Assembly: GCA_024213275.1 (NCBI GenBank)
Contig: JANAVG010000005.1
Coordinates: 142,516 to 206,515, forward strand
Length of the DNA stretch: 64,000 nucleotides
From: Rossellomorea sp. BNER
GTDB taxonomy: Bacteria > Bacillota > Bacilli > Bacillales > Bacillaceae_B
Direction of reading: 5' to 3'
In this document: positions 9,207 through 18,330 of the stretch, piece by piece
How the letters are laid out: each line of letters begins with the position of its first letter
Numbering within the stretch: position 1 is the stretch's first letter
Program-made: the position numbers and the translations under genes
Notes under the pieces: generated by a model
What the model saw: only the letters and a program-made list of their open reading frames with translations
Told to the model about the DNA's origin: nothing
Databases searched by the model: none

Positions 9207-9710
9207 TTAATGGATTTTATACTTTAATTGGTTAATATACTCATATGCTTCATCTACTTCTTCTGCTGTGTACTTTTGTTTCCTTTTCAGCGTGAAAATT
9301 TTCTCTTTTACTTCATCTTTCTCTAAATTATCAAAGTAAAGAATGGTAGAAACCAGTTCTAAAAAGCGGGCAGATTGAAGGTTCATATCCTCTAAACAGT
9401 CTTTTAAAAAAGGCATTTCTTCTTCGTACATATTTAGGAACCCTTGACCCTCTTCTGTAATGGTATATCGATATTGAAAATATCCACCCTTTTTCTCTCT
9501 TACTTCACTTATAAAGCCCATATTACATAGCTCTTCCACTCGTAATGTTAGCTCTTCTGAATAAGGGCCATAAAAGTGAAATTGAAATCTTTCTTGAAAG
9601 GGGAATGTCAGCTTTTTTGAAATGTAAATCATTTTTTGAAGCTTTTTTCTTCCTACAATCTCTCCGGAAGCCAAAAATGCACTCATTAGTCTAGCGTGAT
9701 CTTTCAACAA
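9207..9710 (-). CDS. ywgA: YwgA family protein
   Basis: 167 residues, close to B. subtilis YwgA (166). Cytoplasmic. The N-terminal part (LKDHARLMSAFLASGEIVG, then KKLQKMIYISKKL) and the segment HFYGPYSEEL resemble the SocA/antitoxin-like Panacea fold, with the rest helical. Function is not established. The start is a TTG at 9710 after GAAGGA. It lies 56 bases after ywfO on the same strand, as in B. subtilis, and both are probably transcribed together. Confidence 0.9.
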   Translation of the reverse strand: MLKDHARLMSAFLASGEIVGRKKLQKMIYISKKLTFPFQERFQFHFYGPYSEELTLRVEELCNMGFISEVREKKGGYFQYRYTITEEGQGFLNMYEEEMPFLKDCLEDMNLQSARFLELVSTILYFDNLEKDEVKEKIFTLKRKQKYTAEEVDEAYEYINQLKYKIH

Positions 9711-9766
9711 TGGTCCTTCATCTCCTACTCTAGTATTGCCTTGTAAGATCCGTCGTCGTTATGGTC

Positions 9767-11068
9767 TTATGGTAAATCTAAGATCGTACGTATTTGCCTC
9801 TTTATATTTTTCTTAGAAGTCTCGTCATATAGAAAATCAGCGGGGAAATAGAGCTTATGATCCGTTCTTCTTTTCCCAGAAATGGAATCGACAATATCGG
9901 ATTCTCTTGAAAGCTCTCGTAAATCTCCACTTGGCATCATCAGATGAATCGGTAGTCTTTCTTCTTCTTCACCAGGTCGATAAAAGTCGTAAGGTAAATC
10001 TGAAGAAGAGTCAAGTACTAAGTAATATTCTGGATCAATCCCAGCTTTTTTGAACAGAGTTTCAAGCTCGCTGTGTTTTTTATATTCTTTCGCTGGATCG
10101 AATTCAACGTATTTGTATAGATTACGATTCATAAACCTGCGGCATAGGTCACTCAATATCGGATCTTCTTCCTCTTCCCAGATTTGAAAATAATAGAGAA
10201 TAACTGCCTCGTCTAATTTCAAATAATCTTTTAGAGAGACATCTCCTTCAAACATAGAATAAAAATGAATCGGATGAAGCTTAAAGGAATAAGAATTTTC
10301 ATAGAGCTCTTTAGCCCGATGAAGAATTTTTGTCAAAATGACCTCTGCACTTCGTGTTACTGGGTGGAAATAGACTTGCCAGTACATTTGATATCGACTC
10401 ATAATGTAATCTTCCACTGCATGCATACCACTATATTTGATGACTACTTGATCTTCCCTTGGTCTCATTACCCTTAGAATTCTTTCCATATCAAAATGCC
10501 CATAGCTTACACCAGTAAAGTACGCATCTCTTTGCAGGTAATCCATACGATCTGCGTCAATCTGGCTTGAGATTAGGCTCACAACAAGCTTATTTTCATA
10601 TGTTTTCGCGATCACTTCTGCAACATATTTCGGAAAATCCTTGCTCACTTTAGAAAGAATCTCGTTTACTTCGGTATCTCCTAAAATAATCGCTTGCGTG
10701 AAATGCTCATGGTCAAGCTGAAAGACTTTTTCAAAAGAATGGGAGAAAGGACCATGGCCGAGGTCATGAAGAAGTGCTGCACATAAGGATAATAGTCTTT
10801 CTTCTTTACTCCATTCAGGACGACCATCAAATACATCATCGACAATTCGGCGTATGATTTCATATACCCCTAGAGAGTGGTTAAATCGACTATGTTCTGC
10901 CCCATGAAAGGTTAAATAGGTGGTTCCTAGCTGGCGAATTCTTCTCAATCTTTGAAATTCCTTTGTTCCAATTAAATCCCAAATTACTCTATCTTTAACG
11001 TGCACATATCGATGAACAGGGTCTTTAAAAACTTTTTCCTCATCTAATTTCTGTTTGGAATATTCCAT
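9767..11068 (-). CDS. ywfO: HD-domain phosphohydrolase (YwfO, dNTPase-like)
   Basis: 433 residues, the same as B. subtilis YwfO. The HD signature is clear: RFNHSLGVYEI near residue 61 gives the first His, LLHDLGHGPFSHSFE near 100 gives the His-Asp pair, and SSQIDADRMDYLQRDA near 168 gives the last Asp. The family includes dNTP triphosphohydrolases related to SAMHD1, so nucleotide hydrolysis is the likely activity. The substrate is inferred, not shown. ATG at 11068 follows GGAAGAGGG. Confidence 0.92.
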   Translation of the reverse strand: MEYSKQKLDEEKVFKDPVHRYVHVKDRVIWDLIGTKEFQRLRRIRQLGTTYLTFHGAEHSRFNHSLGVYEIIRRIVDDVFDGRPEWSKEERLLSLCAALLHDLGHGPFSHSFEKVFQLDHEHFTQAIILGDTEVNEILSKVSKDFPKYVAEVIAKTYENKLVVSLISSQIDADRMDYLQRDAYFTGVSYGHFDMERILRVMRPREDQVVIKYSGMHAVEDYIMSRYQMYWQVYFHPVTRSAEVILTKILHRAKELYENSYSFKLHPIHFYSMFEGDVSLKDYLKLDEAVILYYFQIWEEEEDPILSDLCRRFMNRNLYKYVEFDPAKEYKKHSELETLFKKAGIDPEYYLVLDSSSDLPYDFYRPGEEEERLPIHLMMPSGDLRELSRESDIVDSISGKRRTDHKLYFPADFLYDETSKKNIKRQIRTILDLP

Positions 11069-11324
11069 ATTTTACCCTCTTCCTAACTAGCATGCTTCTA
11101 TTATAACGACTTTTTTTATCGACTTCATCTAGAAATATGTCGGAAAAACATTCAAAACCCCAGAAACCTTTTGTAGACAACCATGGTAAGGATTAAAATA
11201 TTTTTAAAGAGTCTTATTGTTAACAAACTATTCTGATAACTGTATAAAGGCATAAAAAATCACCTTATCTCAAATATGGAAGATATCGTCTCCCATTCTT
11301 AGAAATGTGGCGATTCTATTCTAC

Positions 11325-11549
11325 TTAATACTTTAGCTTTTTTTGAACTTTTTCGATTAACTCTTCTTCTGTCAATGCCGCAACAGGTCGATTATTAACA
11401 AAGGCAAAGGTCTTTTTGCGTCCTGGTCCACAATAAGATTGGCAGCCTACCGTAACTGGTGCATTTAAATCTAACTGTTTCAACTTTGGGATAAGTGTTT
11501 TCACATTAACGGCTTGACAATCATCGCAAACACGAAATTCGTTTGCCAT
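11325..11549 (-). CDS. DUF1450 Cys-rich small protein
   Basis: 74 residues with the DUF1450 pattern: [12 protein letters not shown] near the N-terminus and [20 protein letters not shown] in the middle, so four conserved Cys. B. subtilis has relatives such as YuzB. The fold is expected to be thioredoxin-like or 2Fe-2S ferredoxin-like, and no function is established. The start ATG follows AAAGGG at 10 bases. It stands alone, 256 bases upstream of ywfO. Confidence 0.85.
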   Translation of the reverse strand: MANEFRVCDDCQAVNVKTLIPKLKQLDLNAPVTVGCQSYCGPGRKKTFAFVNNRPVAALTEEELIEKVQKKLKY

Positions 11550-11962
11550 TCGTCAACAACCCTTTCATTTAAAGATATTAAAGTATAAAAATTTTCGAGT
11601 GTTTACGGAAAGAAAGGTTTATCTGTATCCGGCACAAGCAGCCTGCTCCTAGAACATGGCCATTCATCCTTATTCAAAACCTAACGCTTTCCTTGATTGT
11701 TCACTATATGATAGCAATTTCCGCTATCTAGAATACATTTTCTCGTCCTGATTTGCAATAGAGGTTCTCTTCCAATCTTTATTTCCTTCAAAGCTAATCC
11801 TACTTTCACAACGAAACTATTAGATATAAAAAATTTTTAACATATTCGTATAAAATCACTTCGAACTGTCCATGCTGAGAGTATAGAAATACTTGTTTTA
11901 AGGCCTAATACGATCGTATTTTCCTGAAAAATTCAAAGAATGATATGGGAGTTGAGATGTTT
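11550..11962. other. Intergenic, no feature recognised
   Basis: 412 bases between divergent DUF1450 and rsfA genes. AT-rich; no repeat of the families seen elsewhere, no short gene and no strong hairpin found. It should hold the rsfA promoter. GTATA near 11880 is a possible sigma-F -35, but no matching -10 is clear. Confidence 0.5.
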
Positions 11963-12760
11963 ATGAAAACACGTCAAGATGCATGGACGGATGAAAATGA
12001 TTTATTACTAGCTGAAACTGTGCTTCGTCATGTTAGAGAAGGTAGTACACAGTTAAACGCATTTGAAGAGGTTGGAGATAAGCTGAATCGTACTTCTGCT
12101 GCTTGTGGGTTCCGCTGGAATGCAGTTGTACGTCATCAATACGAAAAAGCTCTTCAACTAGCAAAAAAGCAAAGAAAGCAGCGCCATCGACTACTCGGAA
12201 AAGAGCAAAGTGGCAAGAAGAAACTATTATATCAGCCACCAAATCCATCACTAGAAGAATTAGATGCTATGTCTCTATCGATGGAAGCAGAAATGGGAGA
12301 GGAATCCTATCCATTTGAAACAGAAGTAAGCTCTGAACAACCAATTACACAAGAACAAACTATAGCAGAAGAAGTTTCAATTCCAGAACCTGAAAAAGAA
12401 ATAGAAGCAACACCCGTTCCAAGCTTTAGAAAACCTCAAGCTCCAAGGGAAGAGCTTTCATTGGAAAAGGTTATTGCCTTCTTACAGAATCTTGCATACT
12501 CAAATGTTCATAGCGATATTTTAAAAAGCGAAAACCTTCGCTTAAGACATGAAAATGCAGAATTAAAACGGAAACAACAAGAGTTCGAAAGTAAAATTGC
12601 AGGTCTAGAAAAAAATTCCATCACGATGCAAGAAGATTACGAGACATTAATGCAAATTATGAACAGAGCAAGAAAACTTGTTGCATTTGATGATGATGAG
12701 GGAAAATCGCCAAGATTTAAAATGGACAGAAACGGAAATCTTGAAAAACTAGCGGAGTAA
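11963..12760 (+). CDS. rsfA: Prespore-specific regulator RsfA
   Basis: About 265 residues. The N-terminal Myb/SANT-like DNA-binding domain ([19 protein letters not shown], then [19 protein letters not shown]) is followed by a Lys/Arg-rich linker, an acidic Glu/Pro region and a C-terminal coiled coil. This matches the RsfA family. In B. subtilis rsfA is expressed in the forespore under sigma-F and adjusts sigma-F-dependent genes. Three ATGs lie close together (11945, 11957, 11963); GGGAG upstream best fits the third. Followed by a hairpin repeat and a terminator. Confidence 0.88.
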   Translation: MKTRQDAWTDENDLLLAETVLRHVREGSTQLNAFEEVGDKLNRTSAACGFRWNAVVRHQYEKALQLAKKQRKQRHRLLGKEQSGKKKLLYQPPNPSLEELDAMSLSMEAEMGEESYPFETEVSSEQPITQEQTIAEEVSIPEPEKEIEATPVPSFRKPQAPREELSLEKVIAFLQNLAYSNVHSDILKSENLRLRHENAELKRKQQEFESKIAGLEKNSITMQEDYETLMQIMNRARKLVAFDDDEGKSPRFKMDRNGNLEKLAE

Positions 12761-12763
12761 ATC

Positions 12764-12937
12764 GAAAAGCGGAAGCGCCTCGTGTATAGGATGAAAGACT
12801 AAGTTCGCCACGTCCTGTGGCAACGCCTTTCTGACCCACATCCTGTGGGCCTCCTACAAGCATAAGTCGAGTCACATAGAAAGGGTGAATTTTCCCTTTC
12901 TATGTGGCTTGGCTTATGCCTCGAACAGGCGCTGGAA
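12764..12937. repeat. GCGGAAGCGCC hairpin element, long variant
   Basis: Long form like 8870-9056, with CCACGTCCTGTGG and CCCACATCCTGTGGG mini-hairpins, but its inner stem is GTCACATAGAAAGGG / CCCTTTCTATGTGGC. Its right end is eroded (GGCGCTGGAAC). It lies just after rsfA. Confidence 0.85.
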
Positions 12938-12956
12938 CAATATACAGGAAAACATT

Positions 12957-12991
12957 AAAGGAACGGCCAACTTTAGGCACGTTCCTTTTTT
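12957..12991 (+). terminator. Terminator shared by rsfA and lipL
   Basis: AAAGGAACG (12957-12965) pairs with CGTTCCTTT (12980-12988), then a T run. It overlaps the lipL stop region, so it probably ends both convergent genes. Confidence 0.8.
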
Positions 12992-13841
12992 AGCTATTTA
13001 AAACTTTGTCATTTCGGTCTAGAACCCTTTGATAATAGGCATCATATAAAACCAGCTCTTCTCCGTGAAGTGGGCTTGCAAAGATGTTATGACTATATGA
13101 TTTTAACGATTGTAAGAAACGAAGCATCACATCTTGAATCGTTAACTCAATACCTAAAAGGTCCGATAGAGAAGCCATTACTTCCGGCTTAATATCAGGA
13201 AAAATGAACTTTGTCACTTCTTCTTTTTTTCCAATCTTATAGAATTGCTGTACCACCCTCGCCCGCTCTTCTCCAGAGCCATTGATGCATAAGTAAATTT
13301 GAACTGCTACACCATTTTTGATTCTTCTTTGGGAGATTCCTGCAAACTTACGGTCTTCTATGCTTAGATCATAGCTACCCGGACAATAGGAATGAACAAT
13401 TTCCTTTGCTTCTATTTTCACGTTAAAATCCTTGAACATATCTTTTATAAGCTCAAGCATGGCATCATAGCCACGATTGATATCGATCCCTTTTTCAGAA
13501 TCAGGGAATATAAGCGAAAGATTTAACACACCCGAATCTAATACAACGGCAAGACCACCTGAATTTCGAACAATATACTGATAGCCTTGATCTTCTAAAT
13601 AACGGAGAGCTTCGTCCAAATAAGGGAGCTTCGTATCCTGGATTCCTAATACAATTGTATCATGGTGGACCCATGATCTAGCTGTCGTAACAGAGTTTCC
13701 GGCGCCAATTGAAGTACATAAGGTATCATCCATCGCAAATGATTGAAGTGCACCGAAAATCGGGCCTAAGCTCGACTGATCAATGATTCTCCAATCAGAC
13801 TGTTGAAGTAATAATGTTGATTTATCTTTTTCCATTTTCAC
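12990..13841 (-). CDS. lipL: Octanoyl-[GcvH]:protein N-octanoyltransferase
   Basis: Moves octanoyl (later lipoyl) groups from GcvH to the E2 subunits of 2-oxo-acid dehydrogenases, the amidotransfer step of lipoate assembly. 283 residues against 281 in B. subtilis LipL. The biotin/lipoate-ligase fold is seen in [20 protein letters not shown]. The acyl-thioester nucleophile is Cys153 in [10 protein letters not shown], matching Cys150 of the known enzyme. Start GTG at 13841 with AAGGAG 7 bases upstream. Its neighbours do not act in the same pathway, but its position matches B. subtilis ywfL. Confidence 0.94.
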   Translation of the reverse strand: MKMEKDKSTLLLQQSDWRIIDQSSLGPIFGALQSFAMDDTLCTSIGAGNSVTTARSWVHHDTIVLGIQDTKLPYLDEALRYLEDQGYQYIVRNSGGLAVVLDSGVLNLSLIFPDSEKGIDINRGYDAMLELIKDMFKDFNVKIEAKEIVHSYCPGSYDLSIEDRKFAGISQRRIKNGVAVQIYLCINGSGEERARVVQQFYKIGKKEEVTKFIFPDIKPEVMASLSDLLGIELTIQDVMLRFLQSLKSYSHNIFASPLHGEELVLYDAYYQRVLDRNDKVLNS

Positions 13842-14014
13842 TAAGCTACTCCTTCATAATAAATGCTCAGGGAACGCCAACTAAATAGCTATTAGCCAAC
13901 CCTTGTGCTGTAGGCATAAGTTCACTTCTTGCGCTGAATATAACAAACATGCGTGCTCATTATACCATAGTGAGGCTTCCTTTAGCTTAAAGGGATAGTA
14001 CCGTACTTTACTCC

Positions 14015-14707
14015 TTAGTTTCTTGTCACTTGGTTAAAGGTTTGAACGAATAATCCGTCTTCTTCTAACCATTCAGCCAGAAATACATCCTTTGGGTCCT
14101 CTATCCCTTGTGATTTTAACTGCACCAATAACCATTCCTCACTACGATCAATATCCAGTAATTCATCCGTTAATAATTCTCCGTCCCTAATTAGCGTGAC
14201 TGGAACATGAACAGGCTTATAAGAGAGATTAAAATCTTCTTGAGTAGTCTTCTGGTAAGGAGTTTTTTTCAATAAACTAATGGAACCATTTGCCTCTAGA
14301 TAGCAATAGGCAACCTCTCGTATAGAAAAAGTTTCTGATTGTCTCAGAAGACTTTGTAGTTGATTAAGATTCATTCGATTTTTCTTTAACTGTTCCCTAT
14401 TCACAATTCCATTTCTTATTAATACAGAGGGTTTTCCTTCAAAAAGCAATCGTAACTTTAAAAATTTCTGACTAGCAAGCTCCACTACAAATAAAAGAAA
14501 TCCCCACAAACACATAGAATAAAAGATATACCTGACCCCAACTTTATCATCATAGAGAGCATTTCCTAATAGCTCCCCTAGAACAATTGCAGCAATAAAT
14601 GTAAATGGGGTAATTTGATTAATAATCTTCTTCCCAAGCAACTTTATGATTAAAAATAAAAGGAAAAATCCACAGATTAATTCTAGAGTTAGATAGGTTA
14701 GGTTCAT
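14015..14707 (-). CDS. DUF421 (YetF/YcaP-like) membrane protein
   Basis: 230 residues. Three membrane helices in the first 85 residues (LELICGFFLLFLIIKLLG; PFTFIAAIVLGELLGNAL; a third near 62-80) are followed by a cytoplasmic domain of about 140 residues with the DUF421 pattern (GKPSVLIRNGIVNREQLKKN, LRQSETFSIREVAYCYLEAN, ending DVFLAEW). B. subtilis has several paralogs (YetF, YdfR, YrbG); spore-envelope roles are reported for some relatives, but the biochemical function is unknown. ATG 14707 follows GGGAG at 11 bases. Confidence 0.88.
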   Translation of the reverse strand: MNLTYLTLELICGFFLLFLIIKLLGKKIINQITPFTFIAAIVLGELLGNALYDDKVGVRYIFYSMCLWGFLLFVVELASQKFLKLRLLFEGKPSVLIRNGIVNREQLKKNRMNLNQLQSLLRQSETFSIREVAYCYLEANGSISLLKKTPYQKTTQEDFNLSYKPVHVPVTLIRDGELLTDELLDIDRSEEWLLVQLKSQGIEDPKDVFLAEWLEEDGLFVQTFNQVTRN

Positions 14708-14990
14708 TCAGAATTAAGCTCCCATCATGATGGCTTTGATTATTTATGTTTTGTCCAAATAGGTAAAACTTATCCAAATTTGAAGGGAAATCTTGGTGAA
14801 ACGATACGTAGTTCTTTGGAGACGGATATTCTTGCAAATTTGTCTATTATTGTCGAGAAATCATAGAATGATAAATTGGAGGATTGGTTGGGGGAAAGTT
14901 GAAAAATAAAAAAATATAATCTTTCGTACCGAAAGTTTTTTACCAAAAAACTTTAAACTTATTCTGTTTAAAAATCTCCACTATTATACT

Positions 14991-15159
14991 TAGTCTGTAT
15001 TCGCATAGATTGTTGCTTTTCGAACAGGGATGGAAAACCCTTAATTATTAAGATTTCGGGGCATCTTTTCGTCAAAGCAATAAGTGATTCACTAGTATTT
15101 AATTATATAAGATGTTTATAATTGACCAATAGCAACAAAGTTTACGAAAAGAGCCTTTA
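14991..15159. mobile_element. MITE-like element, family TIR-1, copy 1
   Basis: About 169 bases. The left arm GTATTCGCATAGATTGTTGCT and the right arm AGCAACAAAGTTTACGAAAAG are inverted repeats of each other. The interior carries GGGGCATCTTTTCGTCAA and TTCACTAGTATTTAATTATA. Copies at 17331 and 42500 share interior and ends, and the element at 50873 shares the ends only. No coding capacity. The rest of 14708-15265 shows no gene. Confidence 0.8.
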
Positions 15160-15169
15160 TTAAAAAGAG

Positions 15170-15256
15170 AGGTTGTCCCAAAATCAAGATGGCAGGAACC
15201 ACAACATCTATATATGGGCGATCATTGCAGATCCAGACCACTTTGGGACAGCCCCT
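15170..15256. terminator. GTCCC/GGGAC terminator-like hairpin after pta
   Basis: GGTTGTCCCAAA (from 15171) and TTTGGGACAGCC (15242-15253) pair across about 60 bases. It lies 10 bases past the pta stop and is a likely terminator. Same family as 18816-18931 and 34947-35060, sharing AAGATG-CAGGAACCACAA in the loop with the 18816 copy. Confidence 0.75.
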
Positions 15257-15265
15257 TCTTCGATA

Positions 15266-16237
15266 TTAAATAGCTTGAGCAGCTGTAATAAGTGCCAGTT
15301 TATATACATCTTCTTCATTACATCCGCGGGATAGATCGTTTACAGGGGCGTTTAATCCTTGAAGGATTGGACCGACTGCTTCGAAGTTCCCTAGGCGTTG
15401 AGCAATTTTGTATCCAATATTTCCTGCTTCAAGACTTGGAAATACGAAGACATTTGCATCACCCTTGATAACGGATTCGGGAGCTTTTTTCGCTGCTACA
15501 GATGGAACAAATGCTGCATCAAACTGAAACTCTCCATCTAAAGTAAGATGTGGAGCACGTTCTTTGGCAATTTCTACAGCGTCTGTTACTTTTTCTGTTT
15601 CAGGTGATTTTGCTGAACCATTTGTTGAGAAGCTTAGCATGGCCACTCTTGGATCAATATCAAACATATCAGCCGTCTTCGCACTTTCAAGAGCAATTTC
15701 CGCTAAGTCCTGGCTATCAGGTGATATATTGATAGCACAATCAGCAAATACGTATTTCTCATCGCCGCGGACCATAATAAAGACACCTGATGTTTTACGG
15801 ACACCCTCTTTTGTTTTAATAATTTGAAGTGCTGGTCGAACTGTGTCTGCTGTTGAATGAGCGGCACCACTTACTAATCCGTGCGCTAATCCTTTAAACA
15901 CCAACATTGTACCGAAATAGTTTTCATCTAGTAAGATCTTTCTAGCATCATCTTCAGTAGCTTTTCCTTTACGGCGTTCAACAAAGGCTTGTACAAGCTC
16001 GTCCATCCGGTCATATTGCACAGGATGATAGATTTCACATCCTTCAAGAATGACATTTAATTCTTTTGCTTTCGTTTGAACCTCTTCTGGATTTCCAACT
16101 AGAATCGGTGTAAGGATTCCATCTGCCGCTAGTCTAGATGCCGCTGTTAGAATTCTTTCGTCTAACCCTTCAGGAAAAACGATTTTTAATTCCTTTTCTT
16201 TAATTTTATCTGTTAAGGTTTGAAACAAGTCGCTCAC
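15266..16237 (-). CDS. pta: Phosphate acetyltransferase
   Basis: Converts acetyl-CoA and phosphate to acetyl phosphate, first step of acetate overflow. 323 residues, the short single-domain Pta of Bacillus. The family pattern is clear: KIVFPEGLDERILTAASRLA at the N-terminus, GLVSGAAHSTADTVRPALQI near 123, MLSFSTNGSAKSPE near 205, VFVFPSLEAGNIGYKIAQRL near 272. The GTG at 16237 lies 7 bases after AAGGAGG; the preceding in-frame TTG is too close. Upstream are a sigma-A-like promoter and a cre site centred about -55, matching CcpA activation in B. subtilis. Confidence 0.96.
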   Translation of the reverse strand: MSDLFQTLTDKIKEKELKIVFPEGLDERILTAASRLAADGILTPILVGNPEEVQTKAKELNVILEGCEIYHPVQYDRMDELVQAFVERRKGKATEDDARKILLDENYFGTMLVFKGLAHGLVSGAAHSTADTVRPALQIIKTKEGVRKTSGVFIMVRGDEKYVFADCAINISPDSQDLAEIALESAKTADMFDIDPRVAMLSFSTNGSAKSPETEKVTDAVEIAKERAPHLTLDGEFQFDAAFVPSVAAKKAPESVIKGDANVFVFPSLEAGNIGYKIAQRLGNFEAVGPILQGLNAPVNDLSRGCNEEDVYKLALITAAQAI

Positions 16238-16269
16238 CAAAATACCTCCTTAAATTACATTCCAATTTT

Positions 16270-16297
16270 AGAATACTCTTCTGATGAGAGAATTCAA
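16270..16297 (-). promoter_or_regulatory. Sigma-A-like promoter of pta
   Basis: On the minus strand TTGAAT (16297-16292), 16-base spacer, TATTCT (16275-16270). The start would be near 16263, about 26 bases before the GTG. Read by eye; plausible rather than proven. Confidence 0.55.
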
Positions 16298-16310
16298 GAT
16301 ATACAGAGAA

Positions 16311-16324
16311 TGTTATCGTTTTCA
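16311..16324 (-). promoter_or_regulatory. CcpA cre site upstream of pta
   Basis: TGAAAACGATAACA on the minus strand matches the consensus TGWAARCGYTWNCW at 13 of 14 places. Its centre is about 55 bases upstream of the predicted start, the location from which CcpA activates pta in B. subtilis. Confidence 0.7.
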
Positions 16325-16461
16325 ACGTAAATGTTTTTGTTTTTAGAAAATTTCCTCTACTATACTCAATCTTTTATTATCTTCAAACAGAAATTATTTA
16401 TCCTAGCATATGGCAATTTCTTAACAATGAGGTTTCTAATGTAATCCATTCGGTCAAACTA

Positions 16462-16470
16462 TGATATAGT
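16462..16470 (+). promoter_or_regulatory. Extended -10 promoter of hemQ
   Basis: TGATATAGT is a TGn extended -10 about 34 bases before the hemQ start. No good -35 is seen at 17 bases. Confidence 0.5.
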
Positions 16471-16503
16471 AAGGTTGCAAATAATTAGATAGGAGTGATT
16501 TTC

Positions 16504-17250
16504 ATGAGTGAAGCAGCACAAACGCTTGAAGGTTGGTATTCTTTACATGATTTCCGTTCAATGGACTGGACAGCTTGGAAACTAATTTCAAGTGATGAAC
16601 GCCAATCTGCAATTCATGAATTCCATGCATACTTAGATAAAGTCAATCAAGCACAAGAAGCAGAAGCCGGTAGTCATGCTCTTTATACAATTGTTGGCCA
16701 AAAAGCAGATTTCATGCTTATGATTCTTCGTCCAACCATGGAAGAGTTGAACGAATTGGAAAACGAATTCAACAAGTTAAAAATTGCAGAATTTACGATT
16801 CCAACATACTCATATGTTTCTGTAGTGGAATTGAGTAACTATCTGCCTGCTGGTGAAGATCCATACGAAAATCCACAAATTCGTGCAAGGCTTTATCCAA
16901 CTCTACCAAAAGCGAAACATGTTTGTTTCTACCCAATGGACAAGCGTCGCCAAGGTGAGGATAACTGGTACATGCTACCGATGGAAGATCGCCGCAGCAT
17001 GATGCGTGATCATGGAATGATTGGACGCCAATATGCAGGTAAAGTGAAACAGGTCATCACAGGCTCTGTTGGCTTCGATGACTATGAATGGGGCGTAACA
17101 TTATTTGCTGATGAAGTTCTACAGTTTAAAAAGCTAATCTACGAAATGCGTTTTGACGAAGTGAGCGCACGCTTTGGTGAGTTCGGTACTTTCTTTGTCG
17201 GAAATCTTTTAAAAGAAGAGAAGCTTTCACAATTTTTTCATGTGAATTAG
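16504..17250 (+). CDS. hemQ: Coproheme decarboxylase
   Basis: Oxidatively decarboxylates coproheme III to heme b, the last step of the Gram-positive coproporphyrin-dependent heme pathway. 248 residues (chlorite dismutase fold). Family features seen: [16 protein letters not shown] at the start, [16 protein letters not shown] near 96, [20 protein letters not shown] near 142, and [18 protein letters not shown] near 165 with the proximal heme His. The ATG at 16504 follows AGGAG at 8 bases. Divergent from pta as in B. subtilis, followed by a strong terminator. Confidence 0.95.
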   Translation: MSEAAQTLEGWYSLHDFRSMDWTAWKLISSDERQSAIHEFHAYLDKVNQAQEAEAGSHALYTIVGQKADFMLMILRPTMEELNELENEFNKLKIAEFTIPTYSYVSVVELSNYLPAGEDPYENPQIRARLYPTLPKAKHVCFYPMDKRRQGEDNWYMLPMEDRRSMMRDHGMIGRQYAGKVKQVITGSVGFDDYEWGVTLFADEVLQFKKLIYEMRFDEVSARFGEFGTFFVGNLLKEEKLSQFFHVN

Positions 17251-17265
17251 TATTTTTATTAGGCT

Positions 17266-17308
17266 GGCGCCACATCGATTTCTTTCGAAGTGGCGCCGGT
17301 TTTTTTCT
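17266..17308 (+). terminator. Terminator after hemQ
   Basis: GGCGCCAC (17266-17273) pairs with GTGGCGCC (17292-17299), followed by TTTTTTT. Confidence 0.85.
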
Positions 17309-17330
17309 ACTTAATTTAAATTTATGCTTT

Positions 17331-17500
17331 TAAAAGGCTATATTCGCATAGATTGTTGCTTTTCGAACAAGAATAGAAACCCGTGGATTATGGTTTCGAG
17401 GCATCTTTTCGTCAAAATAATAATGGGTTCATTAGTATTGAATGATTTAAGATGTCTACCATTTACCAAAAGCAACAAAGTTTACGAAAAGAACCTTTTA
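17331..17500. mobile_element. MITE-like element, family TIR-1, copy 2
   Basis: Best preserved copy, about 170 bases: left end TTAAAAGGCTATATTCGCAT then AGATTGTTGCT, right end AGCAACAAAGTTTACGAAAA then GAACCTTTTAA. The TIRs match at most positions over about 30 bases. Interior as in the copies at 14991 and 42500. A 73-codon frame over it is a by-product. Confidence 0.82.
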
Positions 17501-17890
17501 AAAAATGATTGTTATCCTTTTTTTGATGATTTCTGTCAACTTTAATTACTTTTTCTGAAAAAACCTTCATAAATACCACCCTTAAAGTGGTTTCAATTAA
17601 TATGTTAGGGCTTATTCAGACTATGTCGAAATGAATTTGTCCAGAATCCGCGATTTATTGACCGCTCGACTTAATATGACACGTTTCACATTCCCATCTA
17701 CTCATTATATATGGTTCATTCTGCATTACTCATAAAATTCATTTCCCCCCTATTATTACCCCCGTTCATCAGCTACAAAAACCAGGTATAATCCACCACC
17801 TATCCTCATAGTTATGAAATAGTGAAATAAAGCCACCAATGTTTCACCGATATTCATTCATAGTCATACATCTATAGTGAGGTGAAATGA
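17501..17890. other. Upstream region of cwlJ with a TTTGTCC/CTCGAC element
   Basis: 390 bases without a gene. At about 17635-17690 lies one dispersed repeat copy: AATTTGTCC, then TATTGACCGCTCGACTTAATA. CATACATCT near 17865 resembles a sporulation -10 but is too close to the ribosome binding site to be convincing. Confidence 0.5.
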
Positions 17891-18313
17891 ATGGCTGTAA
17901 TTGCACATAATGAAAAAGAAGTGAAGTTGTTGGCACGTCTGATGAGAGCGGAAGCAGAAGGTGAAGGTAAGCTAGGAATGCTTATGGTTGGTAACACTGG
18001 AGTCAACCGAGTCCGAGCGCGTTGTTTAGATTTTAAGGATATTAACACGATTCAAAGAATGGTTTTTCAAAGTCCAGGGGGATTTGAAGCGACTCAGAAA
18101 GGTTATTTTTATCAAGGAGCTAGGGAAATGGATATTAAGCTAGCAAGAAAAGCGATTAAAGGGTTGCGCTATCATCCTGCTTCATATGCTTTATGGTTCT
18201 TTGAGCCTTCAGGGGCCTGCCCAGCTCAGTGGTATAACCAAGCTAATTCTGGTCGATATAAATCTCACTGTTTCTTCCAGCCTACTCAAGCTGATTGTCC
18301 AAAAGTATTCTAA
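17891..18313 (+). CDS. cwlJ: Spore cortex-lytic enzyme CwlJ
   Basis: Cell wall hydrolase that degrades spore cortex during germination, notably in response to Ca-dipicolinate. 140 residues against 142 in B. subtilis. The SleB/CwlJ hydrolase domain fills the protein: KLLARLMRAEAEGEGKLGM (with the catalytic Glu region), VGNTGVNRVRARCLDF, a central QSPGGFEATQKGYFYQGA, and PCP-like ending ALWFFEPSGACPAQWYNQ. No signal peptide, as expected for a protein made in the mother cell and placed in the coat. GAGGTG precedes the ATG. Followed after 17 bases by gerQ, an operon that B. subtilis has split. Confidence 0.95.
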   Translation: MAVIAHNEKEVKLLARLMRAEAEGEGKLGMLMVGNTGVNRVRARCLDFKDINTIQRMVFQSPGGFEATQKGYFYQGAREMDIKLARKAIKGLRYHPASYALWFFEPSGACPAQWYNQANSGRYKSHCFFQPTQADCPKVF

Positions 18314-18330
18314 TTTAAGGAGGTTCTGAT

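Noticed and set aside
17324..17545. 73-codon plus-strand frame
   Set aside because: Lies on a MITE-like element; copies at 14991 and 42500 do not keep the frame.
17865..17873. CATACATCT as a sporulation -10 for cwlJ
   Set aside because: The start site would fall on the ribosome binding site and the matching -35 is poor.
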